From positions 1-43,609 of IMG/VR virus record IMGVR_UViG_3300024265_000105: 43,609 nt of DNA; one strand, 5' to 3'. Shown here one piece after another: positions 15,830 to 24,060 of the stretch. Numbering within the stretch: position 1 is the first letter of the stretch; each line of letters opens with the position of its first letter. The position numbers were made by a program, and so were the translations under genes. Below the pieces are notes generated by a model. That model did not search any database, had not been told where the DNA came from, and saw only the letters and a list, made by a program, of their open reading frames with translations. Source of the stretch: a virus.

Positions 15830-16279
15830 TCAGATTTTGTGATATTTTTTCTTTGCTTTCAAATAGGCATTATGGGCTTCTTCTGGGGTAGCAAACATTC
15901 CAAGATGTTTCTTTTTTCGGTCTATTGTTATATATGCTTGATACCTATTAGCTTGATTATCAAATTGAAACCCTTTGACATTCCTTCTGTTACATTTATT
16001 TTGTTGGGGTGTTACTATTCGCAAATTCGATTCACGATTGTCAAGTGTATTATGGTCAATGTGGTCAGCCTGTCTTTTATCACCATATTTTAATCCGAGA
16101 ATTTCTCGATGCATTTTTATTGATGCTTGCTTTCCTTTTACCTTTTTACCATTTCGCACAGCATAGAAACTTTTGATACATGGACTCCAATGGGCATACC
16201 ACTTATATTTAGATAACCATTCGTAATTTTTGTCATCAACAATTGCAAATTGGCCTTGTGTAAGGATTATTTTTTTCAT
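15830..16279 (-). CDS. AP2-HNH homing endonuclease, copy A
   Basis: 149 residues. N-terminal KKIILTQGQFAIVDDKNYEW; HNH core HREILGLKYGDKRQADHIDH then NTLDNRESNLRIVTPQQNKC; C-terminal AP2-type DNA-binding part (YQAYITIDRKKKHLGMFATP, then EEAHNAYLKAKKKYH). Such free-standing enzymes cut DNA near their own locus and spread by repair copying. Its ATG overlaps the stop of the Rad50 C-terminal gene by one base. Bases 15928-16107 are identical to 30555-30734 in copy C. Confidence 0.85.
   Translation of the reverse strand: MKKIILTQGQFAIVDDKNYEWLSKYKWYAHWSPCIKSFYAVRNGKKVKGKQASIKMHREILGLKYGDKRQADHIDHNTLDNRESNLRIVTPQQNKCNRRNVKGFQFDNQANRYQAYITIDRKKKHLGMFATPEEAHNAYLKAKKKYHKI
15928..16107. repeat. 180-bp block identical to 30555-30734
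   Basis: Direct comparison of the two stretches shows no mismatch over 180 bases in the same orientation. It covers the HNH core and the beginning of the AP2 part of copies A and C, while the flanking parts of both genes differ clearly. This suggests recent copying or gene conversion. Confidence 0.9.
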
Positions 16280-16851
16280 TATAACTCGATTACCTTTCCT
16301 GTTTGAAGTTTTGGATTATGAGTAACCATTATAATCTGTATTCCAAAATCCTTTGATAAGCCTTCAAGCAACAATCGAGTGTTTTCCCAATACTCAGCAG
16401 ACATACTCTTGAAGGGCTCATCCATTACTATCAATCGCCTCAAGCTGGGCTTCGCTAAGACTAAGCATGAGAGCCTTAGAGCAAAGCCAGCCATCTCACA
16501 AACTGCACCAGAGTCACCATTTAACGGGTCTTCCACTTCATGCTCGTCTTTAGTAAGTATTAAAACGGCTTCTGTACGACCACGCTTTTTGTCGAATCGA
16601 ATATAGAAACCATAATCTTCATCAAAAAATACAGTCTCTAAACATCTACTGACAACTCCCGCAATCTGTTTGTGTGCCCTTTGCTGCACTTGCTCTGCAA
16701 TTTGTTGAGCAACTTGTTGTGCCTCTTCTGCAAATGTTAAATAGTCCTCAGCATCAATAAGCTTTTGACGCTCATCACTACAACACCTTTCAACAGCTTT
16801 AAGCTCATCTAATAAATCATCAACTTTTTCTCTTGCGTCAATCAGATTCAT
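16279..16851 (-). CDS. Rad50/SbcC-like ATPase, C-terminal half
   Basis: 190 residues from ATG 16851. About 65 coiled-coil residues lead into the C-lobe of an SMC/Rad50 head: signature-like DSGAVCEMAGFALRLSCL (residues of about 113-130, in place of LSGGE), Walker B LIVMDEPF with D144/E145, D-loop region and switch histidine in VTHNP (H178). There is no Walker A; this is supplied by the separate gene at 18350-19393. Coil is much shorter than in the N-half. Likely partner of the Mre11-like nuclease at DNA ends. Confidence 0.8.
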   Translation of the reverse strand: MNLIDAREKVDDLLDELKAVERCCSDERQKLIDAEDYLTFAEEAQQVAQQIAEQVQQRAHKQIAGVVSRCLETVFFDEDYGFYIRFDKKRGRTEAVLILTKDEHEVEDPLNGDSGAVCEMAGFALRLSCLVLAKPSLRRLIVMDEPFKSMSAEYWENTRLLLEGLSKDFGIQIIMVTHNPKLQTGKVIEL

Positions 16852-17020
16852 CTTGTAATTCTTTCTCAATCAAAGATGCTCCCGCTTTCCCAATCAAACA
16901 ATGCTTTTGCACAAATTCCAAAGCTCTTCGCCAGCCAGCTTTATAGGATTGTTTGTCAAAGCTAAAATTAGTAGGATTCTTAACATCTTTATTATATTGT
17001 CTCTCACAAAAATTATTCAT
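16838..17020 (-). CDS. Small protein inside the Mre11-Rad50 cluster
   Basis: 60 residues, MNNFCERQYNKDVKNPTNFS to LIEKELQDESD. ATG 17020 is preceded by GAGGA and overlaps the previous stop. Aromatic-rich middle (SYKAGWRRALEFVQKHC). No family recognised. Its place between the coiled-coil protein and the Rad50 C-half suggests a role in, or passive linkage with, that complex. Confidence 0.55.
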   Translation of the reverse strand: MNNFCERQYNKDVKNPTNFSFDKQSYKAGWRRALEFVQKHCLIGKAGASLIEKELQDESD

Positions 17021-17252
17021 CAGACCAGTCCTCTTCAAATCGCTCAAACGCAGCATCGAATTTTTCTTTAGAATCTGCTTCTTGTTTTCTCTTTTGTTTT
17101 AACATACGCTTAGCGTCATTGAGAGTGCTGCATCCAAACTCTCCTTTTATCTGCTTCATTACTTCTTTTTCAGCACCCTCTGCTTGGTCAGCTTCCTGCT
17201 GAGCTGATTCAACTTTCTCTTTGAGCCTAAGATATTCGTCAAGTTTTGCCAT
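17013..17252 (-). CDS. Small coiled-coil protein next to Rad50 C-half
   Basis: 79 residues almost entirely helical: LDEYLRLKEKVESAQQEADQ, a kink at GEFGCSTLNDA, then a second helix of Lys/Glu heptads. This LKLKExVE...EFGC pattern is one I associate with small phage proteins near Rad50-like genes. It could form a helical hairpin complementing the short coil of the Rad50 C-half, which is inference. Ribosome binding site AAGGATG. Confidence 0.6.
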   Translation of the reverse strand: MAKLDEYLRLKEKVESAQQEADQAEGAEKEVMKQIKGEFGCSTLNDAKRMLKQKRKQEADSKEKFDAAFERFEEDWSDE

Positions 17253-17266
17253 AATGTCATCCTTTT

Positions 17267-17389
17267 TTATCTTTTTTTCAACTCCTGTTCAACAATCTTT
17301 TCAATTATTTTTTGTTGTTCTTTCCACTCGGACTGTTCATTTTCGTTATGCCATTCACTAAATTCAGCCCATATTTTTTCCCAGTTCAT
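17267..17389 (-). CDS. Very small acidic helical protein
   Basis: 40 codons from ATG 17389 (MNWEKIWAEFSEWHNENEQS), with GGAG 8 bases upstream inside the end of the nuclease gene. Trp-rich acidic helix then a basic end (VEQELKKR). Directly follows the Mre11-like gene. Unknown; could be a small partner of the complex. Confidence 0.45.
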   Translation of the reverse strand: MNWEKIWAEFSEWHNENEQSEWKEQQKIIEKIVEQELKKR

Positions 17390-17390
17390 T

Positions 17391-18446
17391 TCATTTCTCC
17401 ATTGCTCTCAAAATAATTTGCTTCGCTTCGTTTGATGTTTTGCCACTGTGTAGAAATTCTTTCATATCAGTTACAAAATCCAACGCAGATTTCCCAAGTT
17501 TTCCAAGCTCGTCCATAAATAAAGTCATATCCATATCAGACATCTCCTCTGCCAGTGCTGTGTCCACTGCGTCTAAATGTTTATCTTCTGATGTATCAAG
17601 ATAATATGGGATAACTTCACCAGATTCTAACAATAAACCAACTTGTGGCTTATAATTAATTTCATCTGACTTTCTTCTCATCAATGTTCCACAATTGAAA
17701 ATAGCAGTGTCTCCTATTTCAGTAAGAAATCCTTTATGATTATCTCCATACACTACAACATCATACCCTTTCCACTTCCCATCATCGTTATATTCATCTG
17801 GTTGTGTTTTTAGTTTACTTTCTAAAGTAGCTTTAGGATATGAATGTCCGGGAATCCAAATATAATCGTGAATAACTGCTATCCAGATGTCACCTTCATC
17901 TCTGTCATCTTTACAGCCATTCATCGATTTAATCTCATATCCGGGAGGGAAACCACATAAAATCAAACGATTTTTTCCATCTGTGTTAATAGTCACAACT
18001 CCTTCTGGCTTAATACTCTTAATCTTACCAGCTTCTGCTAAAGTCCAATAAGCACTTCTGCGAATATCATCGTATTGATGATTTGGCAAATCATGCTGTC
18101 CCGGAATTGCATATCCATTAGGTAAATACTCAATTGCAAAATTTATCAATTCGGGAGAAGCATTCCACCCATCAGCGATTTTCTTATTGCGGTCAAATAT
18201 ATCACCAGCATAAACAACAAGACACTTATATTTTTCCTGCAATTCTCTCACTTCTTTTAATGGTCTTGCTTGTGCCTCCAACCAATCTGGCTCTGCCGAA
18301 CGCCAAAGAGGTGCTTTCAGTGACAAATGAATATCAGCTAAAAATATTGCTATGACTTTAGCTTTGCTCCGCACAGGGGGCATATTCCCTTCGCAATCTT
18401 CTTTATCTCGTCTTGGAGTTCTTTTACGTTTCTTTGGTTTTGACAT
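17391..18446 (-). CDS. Mre11/SbcD-like nuclease (metallophosphoesterase)
   Basis: 351 residues. Metal-binding motifs in order: LADIH (D38, H40), YAGDIFDR (D82), PGQHD (H118, D119; usual GNHD, so Asn is Gln here), VIHDY (H193) and YGDNHKG (D234, H236). With Rad50 such enzymes trim DNA ends and hairpins. ATG 18446 has AGGAG 9 bases upstream but overlaps the Rad50 N-half by 97 bases; ATG 18383 with GAAGGG is the alternative, removing a basic tail. C-terminal helical part may bind the coiled coil. Confidence 0.8.
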   Translation of the reverse strand: MSKPKKRKRTPRRDKEDCEGNMPPVRSKAKVIAIFLADIHLSLKAPLWRSAEPDWLEAQARPLKEVRELQEKYKCLVVYAGDIFDRNKKIADGWNASPELINFAIEYLPNGYAIPGQHDLPNHQYDDIRRSAYWTLAEAGKIKSIKPEGVVTINTDGKNRLILCGFPPGYEIKSMNGCKDDRDEGDIWIAVIHDYIWIPGHSYPKATLESKLKTQPDEYNDDGKWKGYDVVVYGDNHKGFLTEIGDTAIFNCGTLMRRKSDEINYKPQVGLLLESGEVIPYYLDTSEDKHLDAVDTALAEEMSDMDMTLFMDELGKLGKSALDFVTDMKEFLHSGKTSNEAKQIILRAMEK

Positions 18447-19393
18447 TTTTCTTGTCTCCTATCTTGAATTGATTCAATCAAATACTCAAGCCTCCCACAT
18501 TGTGCTGTTAGCTGCTGTGATTTTTCTCTCAGCTTTCCTAAATGTTTAATTGATGGAGGCCTATTCTCCAAAACACTTTGCAAGCTCTCAGCAGATTCAA
18601 CTAACTTTGAAAGCTTTTCAACTGAAATCGCTATTTCTTCGTATTTCTTCCCTGTAGACATCGCTTTTGAGCCGTCTGAGACTAAACCTAAGCGATTTTC
18701 TCGTATAGATGCGTATTTTGCTACTAAATTCAGCTTTTGCTCGATTGTGGAGCGTTTCTCAACATTTGCTTGATATTGCTCTTGTAATTTTTCTACTTGT
18801 TTAAGCTCAGCATCTAAAGCTTTAACATAAAATAACTCCTTCTTATCTTGTGTAGCTTTCTTCAAAGCTTTCTCTGTCACTTTAATAATAGTACCCGTGT
18901 CTCGTATCTCAGTTGCAATCTTAGCTAATGTACTATCAATTATTTCAAGATTGACTATCGAATTTAACTGGCGGGATACTTCACCAGCAGTTTCACAAAA
19001 CCAAAAGGGTAGGGTATGCTGCTCTTGAAAATTGATTTCAGATACATTCATTATTTCTGCTATATCTCTTGGCACATCATTTCCAAATGCAACAAATGGT
19101 TTTGATTTACCACTGAGTCTATACGAATTGACGCTTTTGTTACGAATACGAATGACTTTCTTATTATCAATAGACAGTCGGACTTTTGCTTCATCAGAGT
19201 CCCAATTTATATATTTATCACCCGCGGGTTTGTTCAACATAACCCATCGCAAAGCACGCAGCAACCAGCTTTTGCCTCTGTAACTCTTGCCAATGATAGA
19301 TGTAACAGTTGGACTGAATTCTACATCGAGCTTTTCGTTTGAACCAAAACCTCTTATTTGAATTTTTTCAATTATATTTATATTATTTCCCAT
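18350..19393 (-). CDS. Rad50/SbcC-like ATPase, N-terminal half ending in zinc hook
   Basis: 347 residues. N-lobe with Walker A IIGKSYRGKSW (35-42), Q-loop region INFQEQHTLPFW at about 120-131, then one long coiled coil (about 165-335) and, at the very end, CPLCG (C338, C341) followed by only six residues. A normal Rad50 would continue down a second coil to the C-lobe; here that part is a separate gene 1.5 kb downstream. Hook cysteines could still pair with a second molecule through zinc. Confidence 0.85.
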   Translation of the reverse strand: MGNNINIIEKIQIRGFGSNEKLDVEFSPTVTSIIGKSYRGKSWLLRALRWVMLNKPAGDKYINWDSDEAKVRLSIDNKKVIRIRNKSVNSYRLSGKSKPFVAFGNDVPRDIAEIMNVSEINFQEQHTLPFWFCETAGEVSRQLNSIVNLEIIDSTLAKIATEIRDTGTIIKVTEKALKKATQDKKELFYVKALDAELKQVEKLQEQYQANVEKRSTIEQKLNLVAKYASIRENRLGLVSDGSKAMSTGKKYEEIAISVEKLSKLVESAESLQSVLENRPPSIKHLGKLREKSQQLTAQCGRLEYLIESIQDRRQEKCQNQRNVKELQDEIKKIAKGICPLCGAKLKS

Positions 19394-19593
19394 CTTGCAC
19401 CTAACACAAGAAAATCAGATGTGCCAAAAACAAGCTTTCTGATTTCGTCTTGTTTCCTGATTTGGACTTTAGCATAATCAATATATCCTTCATTATCAAA
19501 CTTGCCAAGACGAGCGATTATTTCTGCTCTCGTCCATTGCTCAATGAGTTTCAACAATTCTCTTCTTTGTTGTAATGCTTCCGTTCTTGTCAT
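19378..19593 (-). CDS. Small helical protein, unknown
   Basis: 71 residues from ATG 19593 (MTRTEALQQRRELLKLIEQW). The frame opens at an upstream TTG (19611) inside the previous gene; the ATG has TGGAA upstream and follows that stop directly. It ends 16 bases inside the Rad50 N-half. Unknown function. Confidence 0.55.
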   Translation of the reverse strand: MTRTEALQQRRELLKLIEQWTRAEIIARLGKFDNEGYIDYAKVQIRKQDEIRKLVFGTSDFLVLGARWEII

Positions 19594-19594
19594 T

Positions 19595-19939
19595 TTAATT
19601 CCATCGGCCAAAAGTCTGATGAAAGATTTCCCAAATATGTTTCCGCATGATTTTACGGCGATGAGTCTCCATAGGATAATAAATCATGCGTTCTAAAAAT
19701 CCAATTTGGGCAATAGCTTTGGCAAGTGCAATTTTCTTGCCCACAATTTTATTGTATTCATCTAAAGGATTCTGCCTTGCAATTGCACAAGCTATTTCTC
19801 GGCCCTTATTGAAAATTATACAAGCAGTATCAATAAGCTCTTTCTTATTGTATCGCCTTCTCTCATTACGATTCGTTCTCCGAAATACAATATCCAAAAT
19901 AATGAGTAGATTTCCTTCAGCTCTTACTTCAACTTTCAT
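19595..19939 (-). CDS. Basic phage protein, unknown
   Basis: 114 residues, strongly basic (RRTNRNERRRYNKKELIDTA and RRKIMRKHIW). No cysteine pairs or ATPase motif. AGGAG ribosome binding site. Lies between the DUF4031 gene and the Rad50 cluster. Nucleic acid binding is plausible from charge only. Confidence 0.55.
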   Translation of the reverse strand: MKVEVRAEGNLLIILDIVFRRTNRNERRRYNKKELIDTACIIFNKGREIACAIARQNPLDEYNKIVGKKIALAKAIAQIGFLERMIYYPMETHRRKIMRKHIWEIFHQTFGRWN

Positions 19940-19951
19940 TTTATTAATCTC

Positions 19952-20215
19952 CTATAACCTTTGTTTTCTGAGTAGGTTCACAAATTCTCTTGCATCAATT
20001 TCTATCGCACCAAGTTTTACAGCTTCTCGGCGTTTGTTAATAGTCAAGTCATAATGAGGCATTGTTTTATGTTGATACCAAATTCTTTTCAAACCAAGAC
20101 ATGCAGCAAAAACATGAAGCTCTACAACAGTATCAGCAACAAGGTGGCAACCACGAGGATACTTCCAATTCTTGTTCATAAGAGTTGTCATAATTGGGTC
20201 AACATAAACACTCAT
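19952..20215 (-). CDS. DUF4031 family protein
   Basis: 87 residues matching the family pattern: MSVYVD start, WKYPRGCHLVADTVVELHVF, ACLGLKRIWYQHKTMPHYDL, then INKRREAVKLGAIEID. DUF4031 is a short domain common in phages and bacteria with no established biochemical role. Complete by length. It is placed between a nuclease and the Rad50 cluster, which hints at DNA metabolism but does not prove it. Confidence 0.8.
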   Translation of the reverse strand: MSVYVDPIMTTLMNKNWKYPRGCHLVADTVVELHVFAACLGLKRIWYQHKTMPHYDLTINKRREAVKLGAIEIDAREFVNLLRKQRL

Positions 20216-20221
20216 TTTATT

Positions 20222-20818
20222 TTATTCCAAAAGATATTTTATATGTTCTGGAGACACAACACGGAAAAATTCATTCAAAGTAGTCACAAAGATTTTCTCT
20301 ATGCGACCATCGAGCTTAAAAGTAAATCGCATCGAAGGAATGCAATTATGCAATGGAGACAAACCACCCAAATATCTTTTCAAACCAACAGGCATTGCAA
20401 TCAAAGTCTCTTTATAATCTCTTTTGGTAATAAGTAACCACCACGCTGTTCCCGCTTCCTCATGCTGTTCTATTGCTTGTTGAATAAATTTCAAATAAGG
20501 TTGCTTTGTTTCGTTTGGAAGCTTATCAATCAAATCGAAATAGGAATTTCTGCCGTAACCTTTCTTGATTTCGATAGTGCATAAATCAATCAAAGGCTGT
20601 CCAACAGGGTCAGTAGCTTGCACGTCACCATATTGATTCTTTGTTCCCCGTCCTCTCTTGCTGCGGGTAGTTGCTCTTGCTCCACTCCCAGCAGTTCTCC
20701 AGAATATATCATCTCTTTTGCCATGAGTCCACCAGAGGCTGAGTTGTTTGCAAATAACACGTTCGAATTCACCACCCTTCTTTGGACTTCTACGCTTTTT
20801 CTTTTTCATTTTGCTCAT
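20222..20818 (-). CDS. PD-(D/E)XK nuclease, Holliday junction resolvase-like
   Basis: 198 residues. Basic start, then GGEFERVICKQLS with a conserved-type Glu, YGDVQATDPVGQ with the Asp, and CTIEIKKGYGR as the ExK motif, the order used by Hjc-type and related phage nucleases. It probably resolves branched DNA during replication or before packaging. Other PD-(D/E)XK activities cannot be excluded. The start ATG lies inside the end of the preceding ... downstream frame only at its 3' side; an internal ATG at 20809 is possible. Confidence 0.65.
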   Translation of the reverse strand: MSKMKKKKRRSPKKGGEFERVICKQLSLWWTHGKRDDIFWRTAGSGARATTRSKRGRGTKNQYGDVQATDPVGQPLIDLCTIEIKKGYGRNSYFDLIDKLPNETKQPYLKFIQQAIEQHEEAGTAWWLLITKRDYKETLIAMPVGLKRYLGGLSPLHNCIPSMRFTFKLDGRIEKIFVTTLNEFFRVVSPEHIKYLLE

Positions 20819-20993
20819 TATATCTTCCCGTCATTTCCAAAACCAAAATGCTTTTGCATTTACTACATATCATTTTTGGAAGCAATACAAGACTTGGTAT
20901 GTCACCAAATAATTCTTTGAAAGTTCCTTCTTTGAATAGCTTGCATTTATCACAACCAAATTTGATGATTTCATTCTCATCATTCATTCCCAT
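20790..20993 (-). CDS. Small zinc-ribbon protein
   Basis: 67 residues from ATG 20993 (MGMNDENEIIKFGC), with AAGGAG about 8 bases upstream. CDKC and CSKC about 30 residues apart fit one zinc ribbon. It follows the 5' nuclease gene by one base and overlaps the start of the resolvase-like gene by 29 bases. Unknown function. Confidence 0.6.
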   Translation of the reverse strand: MGMNDENEIIKFGCDKCKLFKEGTFKELFGDIPSLVLLPKMICSKCKSILVLEMTGRYNEQNEKEKA

Positions 20994-20994
20994 T

Positions 20995-21849
20995 TTATCT
21001 TCTCCTTCCAAAAGGCATTCTGTCTTGTATTGATTCCATTCCCAACAATTTTGTTACTTGCTTCCATCCTTGCTCAGACAATTTATTTCGTCTGATTTTG
21101 AATCGCTGCGTCCCTTTCATAGGTAATATTACAAGTTCTTGATTATTGTCACTTATATCATTACCTGCTGGTGACTTAATAGCTTTATAAGCTTTAGAAT
21201 CTGGATTCAATTTGTCATTCAAAAATTTGATTGCAGTTATTTCTCCAACTCCTTGTATTCCCTTAACATTGTCTGTCGTACATCCCGCAAAGGATTTCAC
21301 TAAACCCCAAAGCATAGGCTCAATTCCATATTGTTTTTTGAATCCTTGCAAAGTCAAATGCTTATTTGTTTGAGGATTATAACACGAAATATTACTATCA
21401 ATGCACTGATACAAATCCTTATCAGCAGTAATTATTATGGCTTCATCTGTTGTTTCAATTGTATAAGAAACAATTGACGCCATAACATCATCACTTTCGT
21501 AACCCCTCTGGACAAATACATTTCTGAATCCTATTGTTGGCAAGTAAGTCGTGCGGAGTAACTTCATCTGTTTTTTGAATGCTCTGTAAAATTCAACCTC
21601 TGCCTCAGTGTATTCATTTTTTTGTCTATTAGCTTTATACTCTGGGTATATCTCTAAGCGTTTGTTTGTCCTGCTGTCCCAACAAAATATGAAATTGGAA
21701 GTGTTAAATAAATCTTGGAATGACGATAGTGACTTTAAGAACCCATATATTACACCAGTTGCACTTCCATGATAACTCAGACCTCCCGTACTGTGCAATG
21801 CTCGGTGACAAAGATAATCGCAATCAAGCAATAAATATTTTCTACTCAT
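20995..21849 (-). CDS. 5'-3' exonuclease / flap endonuclease (FEN-like)
   Basis: 284 residues with the T5/T7-type nuclease set: D9 and D11 in LLLDCDYLCHRA, D58 in FCWDS, E118/D120/D121 in YESDDV, D143/D145 in TADKDLYQ, and the helix-three-turn-helix KGIQGVGEITAIKFL. It removes primers and flaps or degrades from 5' ends in recombination. Complements the family-A polymerase here, which has no 5' nuclease domain. ATG overlaps the previous gene by 8 bases. Confidence 0.9.
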   Translation of the reverse strand: MSRKYLLLDCDYLCHRALHSTGGLSYHGSATGVIYGFLKSLSSFQDLFNTSNFIFCWDSRTNKRLEIYPEYKANRQKNEYTEAEVEFYRAFKKQMKLLRTTYLPTIGFRNVFVQRGYESDDVMASIVSYTIETTDEAIIITADKDLYQCIDSNISCYNPQTNKHLTLQGFKKQYGIEPMLWGLVKSFAGCTTDNVKGIQGVGEITAIKFLNDKLNPDSKAYKAIKSPAGNDISDNNQELVILPMKGTQRFKIRRNKLSEQGWKQVTKLLGMESIQDRMPFGRRR

Positions 21850-22132
21850 TTTTCCCCTTCGAGCATTTTCCCTTCAAGCAGTCGGGGCAGGGCATATCTG
21901 TATCCACAATTCCACCACTTAAATCATCTACTACAGAGGCCTTTGAGTCCCCGGTTCCTTTGCAGGTCTCACAAAGTTTCAATTCACGTATTGCGTCTTT
22001 CCGGCCATGTTTGACACCATGAATGAAAGCCATCATAAAAGCAGGCTTCCAAACGTGCTCAACTAAAAAATTACAATGCTTATTCCCAATATCCAAATAA
22101 TATTCTTTTTGTTCTGATGTTAATTCACTCAT
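21842..22132 (-). CDS. Small protein with DnaJ-like CxxCxG zinc motifs
   Basis: 96 residues. Helical first 50 residues, then CETCKGTG and CPDCLKG, resembling half of a DnaJ zinc centre. It precedes the 5' nuclease gene with an 8-base overlap. Likely a structural zinc binder; function unknown. Confidence 0.6.
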   Translation of the reverse strand: MSELTSEQKEYYLDIGNKHCNFLVEHVWKPAFMMAFIHGVKHGRKDAIRELKLCETCKGTGDSKASVVDDLSGGIVDTDMPCPDCLKGKCSKGKNE

Positions 22133-22143
22133 TATGAAATCTC

Positions 22144-22593
22144 CTAATTTTCAATTCTATGATATAATTTCTTTGCTTTCAAATAAGCTTTACGAGCTTC
22201 TTTGGCTGTGTTAAAATAACCAAGATAGATTCTCTTGCCATAAATACTTATTGCAGCTTGATATTTCTTATCCCTATTATTCCACCAATAGCCTTTCCGA
22301 TTCTTTTGATTCCATTGATTCTGATTCCCATCCACAATTCTCAGATTGCATTCACGATTATCTAAAGTCTTATGATTTATATGGTCAACTTGTCTTTTAT
22401 CACCACGTTTTAATCCAAGGATTTCTCGGTGCATACGAATTGGAATCCGTTTGCCATTCTTATTTACACCATTTCTTATTGCATAAAAATTATGACCGTC
22501 CCAATGTGCGTACCATTTGTACTGGTTTAGCCATTTACAATTCTTGCCATCTACAATTGTAAACTGGCTTTGTGTAAGAGGAATCTTTTTCAT
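22144..22593 (-). CDS. AP2-HNH homing endonuclease, copy B
   Basis: 149 residues, same architecture as copies A and C: KKIPLTQSQFTIVDGKNCKW, HREILGLKRGDKRQVDHINH, LDNRECNLRIVDGNQNQWNQ, then the AP2 part AISIYGKRIYLGYFNTAKEA. It is more diverged than A and C are from each other. ATGA overlap with the end of the recombinase gene. Ribosome binding site weak (AAGGCG). Confidence 0.85.
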   Translation of the reverse strand: MKKIPLTQSQFTIVDGKNCKWLNQYKWYAHWDGHNFYAIRNGVNKNGKRIPIRMHREILGLKRGDKRQVDHINHKTLDNRECNLRIVDGNQNQWNQKNRKGYWWNNRDKKYQAAISIYGKRIYLGYFNTAKEARKAYLKAKKLYHRIEN

Positions 22594-23687
22594 TCGTAAC
22601 GCCTTTTTCTTTTGATAACACAGGCTTCCTCAATTTCATTCCATACGTCACCAACAAGTTCATGCAAATCTTTTTCAAGACCTTGCTGCTCAATAAGCCT
22701 GATTATTTTCTTTTTTGAACCTTTAATGCCAAGACCTTTTGCTTTTATTTCGTCACCCTTCACCCAGCATTTCTCATCAAGCAAATAATCGACACAGCTT
22801 CCAACATCGTCTATTCCAAATGAATGATAAATGGGTATTACCACTGTACGGTCTCGCCCAGTTATTCGATTTTTCTTAACTCGTATTTTACAATCAACTC
22901 CCAGTTGACGTTGCTTACCTTTAACTGATTTCTTGATTTGTCCCGCAACACTCGATAATATCTGAAGGCAAGCGTAAAATTTTAGAGCGTATCCTCCAGA
23001 ATTAGTTTTAGGTGACTCGAACGGCATGGCATTCATTTTTGCTCTTGTCTGACTTATAACAATCAGAATTGAACCACTTTGCTTCAATTTTTTTCCAATG
23101 ACCCTACGCAACATTGATGAATTGACTTTCGCTTTGCCATCACCATAAGAACCTTTTGACTCCTTACCTGCCCGTCTTGCTTTTTTATTTGAATCAAACT
23201 TGTCACCCTCTGCCTCAGATGATAAACTATCCATCGAATCTTCAATATAAATAAATGGCCTTCCATCTTTAATTGCATCATCAACATTATAATAAAAATC
23301 CTCGATAGTCTCAGAATATACAGGCTCACCTTTGCACATTCTTGGGGCTTCCATTTTAGCAGCAACACACTTGCCAAAGAAATGCTCTATGCTCATCAAT
23401 GCACCATCTTCTGAATTATCATAAATGAATCTATAATCTTTGAAATTGGGATTGATTGAAGCTTCTGCTAAACAAGTCAATGAAAGCCAAGTTTTACCGC
23501 TTGTTGAATCACCAACTAAGAAATAATATCGACCTTTAATGAAACCACGCTCTGGGTGCCCTGTGCAAGCAAGGTTCAAAAGTGTGCTGCCAGTCGATAG
23601 AAAATCTTTAGCTGTCAGTGTTTCTTTTTTGCGTTTCTGTGTTAGCATTTTTTTGACATCATCAGTTTTCATTTTCTTTTTCTTCAT
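22590..23687 (-). CDS. RecA/UvsX-like recombinase
   Basis: 365 residues. Walker A GDSTSGKT (59-66), Walker B RPFIYIEDSMDSL (D150), ISQTRAKMNAMPFESPKTNS region corresponding to loop L2 with Ser-Gln, and a C-terminal lid region. RecA core ATPases of this phage type drive strand invasion. Starts with a Lys-rich tail; GAGG lies 9 bases before ATG 23687, which is inside the preceding gene. Together with the ssDNA-binding protein and Mre11-Rad50 it gives a recombination set. Confidence 0.85.
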   Translation of the reverse strand: MKKKKMKTDDVKKMLTQKRKKETLTAKDFLSTGSTLLNLACTGHPERGFIKGRYYFLVGDSTSGKTWLSLTCLAEASINPNFKDYRFIYDNSEDGALMSIEHFFGKCVAAKMEAPRMCKGEPVYSETIEDFYYNVDDAIKDGRPFIYIEDSMDSLSSEAEGDKFDSNKKARRAGKESKGSYGDGKAKVNSSMLRRVIGKKLKQSGSILIVISQTRAKMNAMPFESPKTNSGGYALKFYACLQILSSVAGQIKKSVKGKQRQLGVDCKIRVKKNRITGRDRTVVIPIYHSFGIDDVGSCVDYLLDEKCWVKGDEIKAKGLGIKGSKKKIIRLIEQQGLEKDLHELVGDVWNEIEEACVIKRKRRYE

Positions 23688-24015
23688 TTTCCACTTCCTC
23701 TGGTTCCGGTTTTTCCCGGCATTCAGTTTCGTGATTTTCTACATCTGATAATTGCTCATCAAAAGTTTCACCTTGTCCCACATATTCACAATAATTGCAC
23801 ATTACAATTGGCATGGCTTCCCCTTCATCTAAAAAACTTATAGCTTTTTTAATGAGCCAAGTGAAAATATTATCATGTTCAAATTCTGGATTTTCTGCTT
23901 TCTCTTTCTTGAATTGTTTTGCCTCTGGTGACAGGAACATACCAACCCAGCCATAACTATGCAATCTTTGCCAACTCTTGAGACACTGTTTTGCTGATTT
24001 CAATTCAATTCTCAT
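23662..24015 (-). CDS. Acidic protein upstream of the recombinase
   Basis: 117 residues, first half mixed (SWQRLHSYGWVGMFLSPEAK), a single CNYC pair in the middle with a later His/Cys (HETEC) that could complete a zinc site, and a very acidic end. Overlaps the recombinase by 26 bases. Family not recognised. Confidence 0.55.
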   Translation of the reverse strand: MRIELKSAKQCLKSWQRLHSYGWVGMFLSPEAKQFKKEKAENPEFEHDNIFTWLIKKAISFLDEGEAMPIVMCNYCEYVGQGETFDEQLSDVENHETECREKPEPEEVENEEKENEN

Positions 24016-24060
24016 AATTCAATTCTCTATATAAATAATAATATTATAATTCCAAAATTA

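Noticed and set aside
23084-23377. Second minus-strand frame inside the recombinase gene
   Set aside because: It overlaps the RecA-like core completely and has no domain or ribosome binding site; shadow frame.
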